Position numbers and translations under genes: made by a program. Of a DNA stretch of 6,309 nucleotides, positions 1-5,808 are shown in pieces (the first letter of the stretch is position 1; every line of letters starts with the position of its first letter). This stretch comes from an uncultured Woeseiaceae bacterium (GTDB taxonomy: Bacteria > Pseudomonadota > Gammaproteobacteria > Woeseiales > Woeseiaceae): assembly GCA_947259435.1 (NCBI GenBank), contig CAMYMP010000262.1, positions 1-6,309 of the forward strand, in the 5' to 3' direction. The notes under the pieces were generated by a model that saw only the letters and a program-made list of their open reading frames with translations, did no database searches and was not told the origin of the DNA.

Positions 1-1815
1 AACTGTAACCTCGAGTTCCTGTCCTGCGATCACGAACGTCATCCGGTCGCCGATAAGCAACCCGGTATCTGTGGCAGCCTCCTCCTCGACGGATACAAGA
101 GGCGGCCCTGCGTAGTCCTCGGGCCACCACTCTCCCGCGACGATTTCATTACTGGACGACAGTGCCGGGGTGAACGACAGGTTTGCCTCACGATTGGCCA
201 TCCATTGCCCGTCGGGTGTGGGGTACTCACGCTCTTTGACGGACTCGCCGTTGATCGTCGACATCCTTGCGCGCACGAGCGGCACAAAATCCGGCACGTC
301 GATGCCGGCCGCGCCATAGATCTCTGCGACAGACTCGATTTCGTGCGGCTGGATGTTGATCATGAAATGATTTGGCGCGTTTTCATCGAGCGTCTGCCGC
401 CAACCTTCCAGCAGGTCCGTGCGCACGATGGTCAGGAGCAGCAGGACCGTCAAACCGAGTCCGAATGCCACGACCTGCACCGCGCTGTCGCGGCCACGTC
501 GCGCGACGTTCGCCAGCCCGTAACGCCAGGCGACGCCGACCCCGGAGCGAAAGCGCCCCATTGTCGCGACGAGGCCGCGGCCGACGAGATACAGCGCTGC
601 CGCGATGATGACGATGCCGCCGAGCAGAATAACGAGCATCCTCGCGTCGCCGACTGCCCGGTACAGCAGCGCGGCAACCGCTGCCAGGGACAGCCCGGCA
701 ACGAGCACACGCGAGGGCGCTGGCGGCATTGCATCGTGCCGCAGCACGCGAAGCGGCGGCGTATTGCGCAGTTGAATCAGCGACGGCAGCGCGAAACCAA
801 CAAGCAGTACGAGCGCGCTGCCGCTCGCCAGCACAACTGGCATCGGCCCGACACCTGGCAGGTCGCTCGCAATCAGGTCCGACAGGATCCATGACAGGAT
901 TTCCTCAGCCGCGTAGCCAATGACGCTGCCAATAACAACTCCGGCCAGTCCGAGCAGCAAGAGCTGCACCACGGCGACGGAGATCACGAATCTCTGTGTT
1001 GCTCCGAGGCTCTTCATCAGCGCGACCGTATCCATGCGCCGGTGCGCAAAGCGCCTTGCCGACATGGCGATTGCCACTGCACTCAGCAGCAAGCTGATCA
1101 CCGCGGTCAGTGACAGGAATCGCTGCGCCCTGTCGGCGGCATTGTTCGCCCGGTCGCTGCTTTCCTCACGATTCGTCGCGCGCAGCGATTCCGGCAAATC
1201 CTCCTGAATGGCATCGTTGAACGCATCGACATCCTTGTCGTCTCCTGCAACCAACAGGGCGTAACCTACCCGACTGCCGACATTGATCAGGCCGGTATCC
1301 GGGATATCTTTGATGTTGATCAATAGCGAGGGCGCCAGCGACGCGAACCCGATCGACTGGTCGGGCCGGTACCGCAGAACCGCGGTAACGAGAAGATCCA
1401 ATTCGCCAACGCTCAGCCTGTCGCCAACATCGGCATCCACCCTGGCAAGCAACGCACCATCGGCCCATATTTCGCCGCGCGGCGGAATGCCGGACACGAC
1501 ACGCTGTTCGCCGAACAGTGTGTCCGAAACGCGCACGTTGCCGCGCAGCGGGTAGGGCTCGCTGACCGCCTTGATTGCCGCCAGTGCGCTCAGGTCTCCC
1601 GAAAAAACGACGCTCGGGAATATGATCGTCTCCGCCGTTCGTGCAGCCAGCACTTCGTTAGCCTGGCGGGCGACCGCTTTGCCGATCCGGTCGGTCAGGA
1701 ATCCGACGGCGGTCAGCGCGGCAACCGCAAGCGCTACTGCGGCCAGCAAGACCAGGACTTCTCCCGATCTGAGTTCCCGGCCAAAACTGCGCAGCGCAAA
1801 GCGTATCGCTTTCAC
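1..1815 (-). CDS. ybbP: YbbP-like ABC exporter permease (FtsX/MacB type), partial
   Basis: Translation from GTG at 1815 stays open for 605 codons to the left edge, so the C-terminus lies outside the window; family members are about 800 residues or more. The GTG overlaps the ybbA stop by four bases (GTGA) and has an AAGGGA site five bases upstream. Visible: an N-terminal membrane segment at about residues 20-40, a periplasmic domain to about 230, membrane segments near 232-255, 278-303, 325-345, 370-387, 393-412 and 447-466, then a second periplasmic domain. Family-typical stretches include ARRFAHRRMDTVALMKSLGA (253-272), NTPPLRVLR (351-359) and APNHFMINIQP (about 480-490). Role by family: inner-membrane partner of the YbbA ATPase in an exporter-like complex with unsettled substrate. 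Oddity: near residues 56-60 about 20 residues expected between the QANE-type motif and RTAETI seem missing, in frame. Assignment is secure; function is inferred from family. Confidence 0.9.
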   Translation of the reverse strand, partial: MKAIRFALRSFGRELRSGEVLVLLAAVALAVAALTAVGFLTDRIGKAVARQANEVLAARTAETIIFPSVVFSGDLSALAAIKAVSEPYPLRGNVRVSDTLFGEQRVVSGIPPRGEIWADGALLARVDADVGDRLSVGELDLLVTAVLRYRPDQSIGFASLAPSLLINIKDIPDTGLINVGSRVGYALLVAGDDKDVDAFNDAIQEDLPESLRATNREESSDRANNAADRAQRFLSLTAVISLLLSAVAIAMSARRFAHRRMDTVALMKSLGATQRFVISVAVVQLLLLGLAGVVIGSVIGYAAEEILSWILSDLIASDLPGVGPMPVVLASGSALVLLVGFALPSLIQLRNTPPLRVLRHDAMPPAPSRVLVAGLSLAAVAALLYRAVGDARMLVILLGGIVIIAAALYLVGRGLVATMGRFRSGVGVAWRYGLANVARRGRDSAVQVVAFGLGLTVLLLLTIVRTDLLEGWRQTLDENAPNHFMINIQPHEIESVAEIYGAAGIDVPDFVPLVRARMSTINGESVKEREYPTPDGQWMANREANLSFTPALSSSNEIVAGEWWPEDYAGPPLVSVEEEAATDTGLLIGDRMTFVIAGQELEVTV

Positions 1816-1820
1816 GAGGA

Positions 1821-1826
1821 TCCCTT
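1821..1826 (-). promoter_or_regulatory. Ribosome binding site for the ybbP-like permease
   Basis: AAGGGA on the minus strand, five bases before the GTG at 1815 and inside the last codons of ybbA. It supports a GTG start overlapping the ybbA stop. Confidence 0.65.
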
Positions 1827-2090
1827 GCTATCGCTGATAAGCCTTCCCATTTCGAGACTCAGAATGCGATCGCATCGATCGGCGAGAGAAACGTCGTGCG
1901 TAACAAGAACCAGAGTCGTCGATGAGCTGCGGTTCAACTCGAACATCAGCTCCATGATTTTGCTGCCAGTGCGGCTGTCCAGATTGCCCGTCGGTTCATC
2001 CGCAAATAACACCGCCGGCTCGGTCGCGAATGCGCGCGCAATTGCCACGCGCTGCTTTTCGCCACCCGACAGCTGCGCCGGATAATGTCG

Positions 2091-2104
2091 CCAGCGATCA
2101 CTGG
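2091..2104. repeat. 14-bp quasi-palindrome at the ybbA break
   Basis: CCAGCGATCACTGG equals its own reverse complement at 12 of 14 positions. It covers the point (2097-2103) where the ybbA reading frame changes. Short quasi-palindromes are known deletion and template-switch sites. It may also be chance, or have been created by the deletion itself. Confidence 0.4.
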
Positions 2105-2496
2105 TCGAGCGAGGCACTGCGCACGCCCTCACCGCCGGCCAGCTCGAGGGGCAGCATGATGTTTTCCAGGGCATTCAGCGACGGTACGAGATGGAATGAC
2201 TGGAAAACGAAACCGACGCTCTCAGCGCGAACGCGCGCCCGGCCATCTTCGTCGAGTTCGCTCAAATTGGCACCGTTCAGCTCGACATAGCCACGCGTGG
2301 GCAGATCAAGTCCGGCGAGCAATGCAAGCAGCGTCGACTTCCCCGCTCCTGACGGCCCAACCACGGCGACGGACTCGCCCGCCCTAATGTTGAAACTCAC
2401 GTCTGCCAGGATGGTCAGAGTACCCTCTGGACTGCTAACCTCTTTACTGATGTCATGTGCCGCAAGAACCGCGGCGTTGTCGGTTGACTGATTTAC

Positions 2497-2500
2497 CATG
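2497..2500. other. Overlapping divergent start codons of ybbA and tesA (CATG)
   Basis: The palindrome CATG holds the ybbA ATG on the minus strand (2499-2497) and the tesA ATG on the plus strand (2498-2500). tesA cannot start further upstream because TGA at 2489-2491 is in frame with only two sense codons between, and its signal peptide starts right at this ATG. The ybbA frame stays open upstream, but that extension is antisense tesA and lacks ABC-like sequence; no other ATG or GTG lies close by downstream. Each gene's promoter and ribosome binding site must therefore lie inside the other gene's coding sequence. I see no strong Shine-Dalgarno for either. Confidence 0.75.
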
Positions 2501-3015
2501 CGAAGATTTGTTGCCTTTTTTGTTTTGCTGCTGGCCGTCAATGCTAACGGCACGGAAACTCCGACCGTACTCGTATTCGGTGACAGCCTCAGTGCAGGAT
2601 TCGGTATAGACGTTGACCAATCCTGGACCACTTTGTTGCAACACCGTCTGGAGACGCAAGGGTACGAATATCGGGTGGTCAACGCCAGCATCAGCGGCGA
2701 AACCACCGAAGGTGGCGCAGCGAGGATTCAACGGGCGCTCGAGAACTTTGACCCGGCGCTGGTCATTCTCGAGCTTGGCGGCAATGATGGTCTCAGGGGT
2801 TTTCCCCCAAGCAGGATGAAGGGCAATCTCGACAAGATTATTCGCACCAGCAAAGACCAGCCGAACTCGATGTGCCGTGGATCGAGTTCTTTATGGACGG
2901 CGTGGCGCTTGACGGAGATCTGATGCAGCCGGACGGCATTCATCCAAATGCTGCAGCGCAGCCGATTCTGCTGGATAATGCGTGGCCGATAATCAATAAA
3001 GCGCTGCAAAACTGA
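2498..3015 (+). pseudogene. tesA: TesA-type SGNH thioesterase/lysophospholipase, frameshifted by internal deletion
   Basis: The first frame gives a signal peptide (MRR, hydrophobic FVAFFVLLLAV, cleavage near NA-NG, residues 15-18), then block I GDSLS with nucleophile Ser30, the block II glycine in ISGETT (Gly67) and block III GGND (Asn96). Homology is lost after Gln121, and this frame ends at TGA 2921-2923. The C-terminal part continues in another frame from about 2860: AELDVPWIEFFMDGVALDG, then DGIHPN with catalytic Asp at 2932 and His at 2941, stopping at 3013-3015. Against E. coli TesA as I recall it, about 31 residues are absent at the junction, including the LPxNYG-type segment. The frame change requires a loss of 3n+1 nt, about 94. 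All four SGNH residues are present in the DNA, but the 141-residue product lacks Asp/His. Intact TesA is a periplasmic enzyme hydrolysing acyl thioesters and lysophospholipids. The remnant stop forms TGATG with fadD, so the two were an operon. Assembly error is possible. Confidence 0.87.
2846..2861. repeat. Short direct repeat ACCAGC x2 at the tesA break
   Basis: ACCAGC occurs at 2846-2851 and again at 2856-2861, and the second copy spans the point where tesA homology jumps by about 31 residues. Slippage between such short repeats is a common deletion route, but a six-base repeat can arise by chance. Confidence 0.35.
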
Positions 3016-4688
3016 TGGGCACCCAAGTAGATAAAATCTGGCTCAAGTCTTACCCGGAGTACGTTCCTGCGGAACTACCGCCGGCCCCTTTCCGCTCGGT
3101 CCGGGAACTGTTCGAGCATGCTTTCGACACCTACCCCGAGCGGCCGGCGTACAGCAATATGGGCACGACGCTGAGCTATCGGCAGCTGGACGAGCTGTCG
3201 ATGAAATTCGCCTGTTACCTGCAGCAGGTCCTCGGGCTGACACGCGGTGAGCGCGTCGCAATCATGTTACCGAATATCCTTCAATACCCGGTCGCGATGT
3301 GCGGCATTTTTCGTGCCGGCCTCGTTGCCGTCAATGTCAATCCGATGTATACGGCGCGCGAACTCGAACATCAGCTCAAGGATTCGGGCAGCAAGTGCAT
3401 CGTCATCCTCGAGAACTTCGCCCACACGCTCGAGGAGGTTATCGGCAATACCGATATCGAACAGGTTGTCACGACCGGCATTGGTGACCTGCTCGGCTTT
3501 CCGAAAGGGATGGTGACGAATTTTGTCCTGCGTCATGTCAAGAAAGCCGTGCCGGCGTACTCGCTTCCGGGCAGCGTGCCGTTCAAGGCGGCATTGAAGG
3601 CCGGTCAAGGACACACTCTCTTGCACGTCGAACTGGGTTTCGCCGATATCGCTTTCCTGCAGTACACGGGCGGCACGACGGGCGTCTCGAAAGGCGCGAT
3701 GCTCAGTCACCGCAACATGGTGCGCAACGTGCAGCAATCGGCAGCGTGGCAGGGCCCGGCATATGACGAATTCGACTACATCATCGCTATAACGGCGCTG
3801 CCGCTTTATCACATCTTCTCGCTGCAAGGTAACTGCCTGACAGTAATGGCCCAGGGCGGACTCAACGTTCTGATTACAAACCCCCGTGACTTTGATGGCT
3901 TCGTCAAGACAATCGCCGCGTACCCGTTCAACCTGTTCACGGGCGTCAATACGATGTTTGCCACGCTTATGAATACGCCCGGCTTCGACAAGGTCGACTT
4001 CAGTTCATTGCGCGTCTGCATTGGCGGCGGCATGGCCGTGCAGCCCGCGGTTGCCCGGGACTGGGAGGAAGTTACGGGCAGTACGATTTTGCAGGGCTAC
4101 GGCCTGACCGAGACCTCCCCGGCCGCCGTGGTTAACCCGCTCGGAGGCAAATTTACAGGCTCGATCGGTCTGCCAATATCCTCGACTGAGGTCATGATCT
4201 GCGACGACGATGGCAATCCGCTGGGCATAGGTGAGATCGGCGAAATCTGCATCAAGGGGCCACAGGTCATGGAGGGCTACTGGCAGCGGCCGCAGGACAC
4301 TGCCGACGTCATGTTACCGGGCGGCTGGCTCAAGACCGGCGACATCGGCCGCATGGACGAGGATGGCTACATCTTCATCGAGGATCGCAAAAAAGACATG
4401 ATTCTGGTATCCGGGTTCAACGTGTACCCCAACGAAATCGAGAACGTCGTCGTCGAGATGGACGGCATTCTCGAGGCGGCCGCGATCGGCGTCGAAGATG
4501 CGCGCTCGGGCGAGATCGTCAAGTTGTTCGCAGTACGGACAGATCCGAACATTACGGAGCAAGACGTACTCGACCATTGCCGCGAGAATCTGACGAATTA
4601 CAAGCGGCCGAGGCTCGTGGAATTCCGCGACGAGTTGCCGAAGACCAACGTCGGCAAGATTCTGCGTCGCGCCCTTCGCGACGAGTAA
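3015..4688 (+). CDS. fadD: Long-chain fatty acid--CoA ligase FadD
   Basis: 557 residues, close to E. coli FadD (561), with no visible lesion. It catalyses ATP-dependent activation of fatty acids to acyl-CoA through an acyl-adenylate, at the inner face of the membrane. ANL-superfamily landmarks in order: P-loop YTGGTTGVSKGAM (217-229), substrate-pocket region ALPLYHIFSLQGN (261-273), GYGLTETSP (361-369), the fatty-acyl-CoA synthetase signature from GGWLKTGD through IEDRKKDMI (436-463), hinge DRKKDMILVSGFNVYPNEIE (457-476) and catalytic lysine in PKTNVGKIL (Lys548). The N-terminal WLKSYPEYVPAEL is typical of bacterial FadD. ATG 3015 overlaps the tesA stop by one base (TGATG). No Shine-Dalgarno is visible in the 20 bases before it, which suggests reinitiation from tesA. 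TesA plus FadD would release and then activate fatty acids. Chain-length specificity cannot be read from sequence. Confidence 0.96.
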   Translation: MGTQVDKIWLKSYPEYVPAELPPAPFRSVRELFEHAFDTYPERPAYSNMGTTLSYRQLDELSMKFACYLQQVLGLTRGERVAIMLPNILQYPVAMCGIFRAGLVAVNVNPMYTARELEHQLKDSGSKCIVILENFAHTLEEVIGNTDIEQVVTTGIGDLLGFPKGMVTNFVLRHVKKAVPAYSLPGSVPFKAALKAGQGHTLLHVELGFADIAFLQYTGGTTGVSKGAMLSHRNMVRNVQQSAAWQGPAYDEFDYIIAITALPLYHIFSLQGNCLTVMAQGGLNVLITNPRDFDGFVKTIAAYPFNLFTGVNTMFATLMNTPGFDKVDFSSLRVCIGGGMAVQPAVARDWEEVTGSTILQGYGLTETSPAAVVNPLGGKFTGSIGLPISSTEVMICDDDGNPLGIGEIGEICIKGPQVMEGYWQRPQDTADVMLPGGWLKTGDIGRMDEDGYIFIEDRKKDMILVSGFNVYPNEIENVVVEMDGILEAAAIGVEDARSGEIVKLFAVRTDPNITEQDVLDHCRENLTNYKRPRLVEFRDELPKTNVGKILRRALRDE

Positions 4689-4699
4689 ATTTGTCGCGA
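4676..4699. repeat. Inverted repeat placing the fadD stop codon in a hairpin loop
   Basis: TCGCGAC (4676-4682) and GTCGCGA (4693-4699) form a perfect 7-bp stem with a 10-base loop that contains the fadD TAA (4686-4688). No proper U-tract follows, so it is a poor intrinsic terminator. It may protect the transcript end, partly attenuate reading into the cupin gene, or be chance. Confidence 0.4.
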
Positions 4700-4716
4700 T
4701 TTGCGTGATTGATTGC

Positions 4717-4721
4717 AGGGG
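4717..4721 (+). promoter_or_regulatory. Ribosome binding site fixing the cupin gene start
   Basis: AGGGG lies eight bases before ATG 4730. It decides the start against an in-frame TTG at 4709, which would place this site inside the coding sequence. Confidence 0.75.
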
Positions 4722-4729
4722 TAAGCGAA

Positions 4730-5104
4730 ATGATCGGCCACTGGCGCAAACTGTTACCGGCTTTTTTGGTTCTATTTGGTTTTGCTGCCGGCATGGCCGC
4801 ACCTTCGCCACTGGATCCGGTAAGCGTTGCGCCGCACATCTACGAGCTGGCATTTGAGAACGAAAAAGTGCGCGTGCTGCGGAAAACGATCCGCAATGGT
4901 GAAACACCTCCGATCCACTCGCATTCCGATCGCGTAATCGTCTACCTGAATCCGTGCGCATGGTTCGTCGATAACGACGACGGCACAGAACAAATGGAGT
5001 CGTTCAAGTTCGGCACCCCGGTCTGGGCGCCCGCCGAGACGCACGGCGGAGAAACCGCGTCTGTAATCCAACAATGCTCGGTGATTGAGATCGAACTGAA
5101 GTAG
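4730..5104 (+). CDS. Small exported cupin-domain protein, function unknown
   Basis: 124 residues. Residues 1-24 look like a Sec signal peptide (HWRK, hydrophobic LLPAFLVLFGFAAGM, cleavage near MAA/AP), so it should act in the periplasm. The rest fits one small beta-barrel cupin domain: ENEKVRVLR (43-51), motif 1 NGETPPIHSHSD (56-67) with probable metal ligands His63 and His65, and motif 2 GTPVWAPAETHGGE (95-108) with probable ligand His105. The usual motif 1 glutamate is not obvious, so metal binding may be altered. Cys76 and Cys116 could form a disulfide after export. It lies 41 bp after fadD on the same strand and may be read from the same transcript. The substrate cannot be predicted; small cupins of this kind can be isomerases, dioxygenases or non-enzymatic binding proteins. 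The fold call is good and the function is unknown. Confidence 0.85.
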   Translation: MIGHWRKLLPAFLVLFGFAAGMAAPSPLDPVSVAPHIYELAFENEKVRVLRKTIRNGETPPIHSHSDRVIVYLNPCAWFVDNDDGTEQMESFKFGTPVWAPAETHGGETASVIQQCSVIEIELK

Positions 5105-5126
5105 TGGCCAGTTGACATAATCCATT

Positions 5127-5139
5127 AGCCGCAGCGGCT
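5127..5139 (+). terminator. Possible weak terminator hairpin after the cupin gene
   Basis: AGCCG/CGGCT forms a 5-bp stem with a 3-base loop, 23 bases after the cupin stop. It is followed by a pyrimidine-rich stretch (TCTCCGTTT) rather than a clean T-run. The position is right but the signal is weak. Confidence 0.3.
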
Positions 5140-5174
5140 TCTCCGTTTGCACGTTATGTGATCTTACAACCGGG

Positions 5175-5183
5175 TGCTATAGT
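5175..5183 (+). promoter_or_regulatory. Possible extended -10 promoter for the two right-hand genes
   Basis: TGCTATAGT matches an extended sigma-70 -10 element (TGn plus TATAGT, five of six to TATAAT). It sits about 110 bp before the next start codon in the only sizeable intergenic gap (5105-5288). No good -35 lies 16-18 bases upstream (TTATGT at best), which extended -10 promoters can tolerate. Transcription would start near 5190 and give a leader of about 100 nt. Confidence 0.4.
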
Positions 5184-5288
5184 CGCGACCACTCTTGCGA
5201 GCGAACAACAAGAAGCAAATGGCTGCGACAAATCTCGATGTCGTACCGCGGTCCGCAACTTTCATCCGGAGCGATGTAAGAACATCCG

Positions 5289-5777
5289 ATGAAGATCCTG
5301 ACTGTACTGGGCCTGGTCCAGATCGCCGCAATTCTGTTTCTCTATACCAAGCTTGCCGATATCGACCACCGACTGGATCAGTCGATGGCCGCCGGGCAGC
5401 GTGCATCGGTCAGCGATGATTCTACGGAATCGCGAACACTGAGCTCATCGAACGATACAAGCGTTTACGCGGACGAAGATCTGTTGCGACAGATAATCCG
5501 GGACGAGCTGAGCGCGCAACTCGACAGCCGATCCGGTCCGGGGACGCGGGCGGGCCCGGTCCCCGCATCCGCTTTGGTTGACAAGGATGAATACAAACGT
5601 CGACGCGAACAGGTTGCCGAGCAACTGAGCTACTACACGAGTGTCGGCAACATCTCCAACGCAGAAATGCAAAAGCTCCAGACAGATATCGCGCGACTCG
5701 ACCCTGCGAGCCGAAAAGAGATGCTGATGGAGCTTAACCGGGCTCTCAACTCAGGAAGGCTCGAAGGACAGCTTTGA
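5289..5777 (+). CDS. Membrane-anchored protein of unknown function
   Basis: 162 residues with no cysteine; I do not recognise the family. One hydrophobic segment at residues 4-19 lacks a clear cleavage site and probably anchors the protein, with the rest in the periplasm by charge distribution. Then come a Ser/Asp-rich linker (about 35-60), a short helix EDLLRQIIRDELSAQL (63-78), a Gly/Pro-rich break (83-94) and a charged helical C-terminal domain (about 97-162) with SVGNISNAEMQKLQ (118-131), LDPASRKEML (137-146) and a compact end LNRALNSGRLEG (149-160). The C-terminal part looks like the conserved functional unit. ATG 5289 is the first possible start, because TAA at 5277-5279 is in frame with no start codon between. 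Only a weak TAAG precedes it. It lies 31 bp before the next gene, so the two are probably an operon. Confidence 0.8.
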   Translation: MKILTVLGLVQIAAILFLYTKLADIDHRLDQSMAAGQRASVSDDSTESRTLSSSNDTSVYADEDLLRQIIRDELSAQLDSRSGPGTRAGPVPASALVDKDEYKRRREQVAEQLSYYTSVGNISNAEMQKLQTDIARLDPASRKEMLMELNRALNSGRLEGQL

Positions 5778-5796
5778 TTTTTTGGTCGAACCACAA

Positions 5797-5803
5797 AAGG
5801 GGA
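5797..5803 (+). promoter_or_regulatory. Strong ribosome binding site for the secreted four-Cys protein
   Basis: AAGGGGA ends six bases before ATG 5809. It rules out the in-frame TTG at 5782 as the start. It is the best Shine-Dalgarno in the window and suggests higher translation than for the gene upstream. Confidence 0.8.
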
Positions 5804-5808
5804 AAAAC

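Larger units (their letters stand above)
1812..2499 (-). pseudogene. ybbA: YbbA-type ABC transporter ATPase, frameshifted by a short deletion
   Basis: Reading from ATG at 2499, the first frame encodes the N-terminal half: Walker A GPSGAGKST (residues 48-56), Q-loop with VFQ (98-100), and ENIMLPLELAG (112-122). It ends after residue 133 at TGA 2100-2098. Homology resumes one frame over at about 2099 (DRWRHYPAQLSGGEKQR), with the LSGGE signature, Walker B VLFADEP, the D-loop and the THD switch histidine, and stops at 1812. Compared with E. coli YbbA as I recall it, four residues of a VGLG-type turn are missing at the junction. That fits an 11-nt deletion, and adding 11 nt to the 688-nt span gives an in-frame gene of normal length (232 residues). 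As it stands, no single protein contains both nucleotide-binding halves, so the ATPase should be inactive. Its role would have been to energise the downstream permease. Sequencing or assembly error is the main alternative. Confidence 0.87.

Noticed and set aside
205..894. A 229-codon plus-strand open frame
   Set aside because: It is antisense to the permease, which reads without interruption on the minus strand with clear family motifs and membrane segments. The antisense product is low-complexity and rich in Arg, Gln, His and Asp.
2098..2103. Programmed ribosomal frameshifting in ybbA
   Set aside because: There is no slippery heptamer at the site, and conserved residues are missing at the junction, so a deletion explains the break better.
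2500..2706. A longer ybbA start at 2706 on the minus strand
   Set aside because: The extra 69 codons are antisense to tesA, do not look like an ABC ATPase N-terminus, and would make the protein unusually long.
3267..3827. A 186-codon minus-strand open frame inside fadD
   Set aside because: It is a mirror frame of the conserved FadD coding sequence, with a composition typical of antisense frames in GC-rich DNA.
4314..4961. A 215-codon minus-strand open frame spanning the end of fadD and the cupin gene
   Set aside because: It is a shadow of two well-supported plus-strand genes, with no recognisable domain and no start signal that I can see.
5112..5117. TTGACA as a -35 box after the cupin gene
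   Set aside because: No -10-like sequence lies 16-18 bases downstream, so the hexamer alone does not make a promoter.
5195..5419. Small plus-strand open frame upstream of and overlapping the membrane-anchored gene
   Set aside because: It needs a TTG (5195) or ATG (5219) start without a ribosome binding site, and runs over the better-supported gene in another frame.
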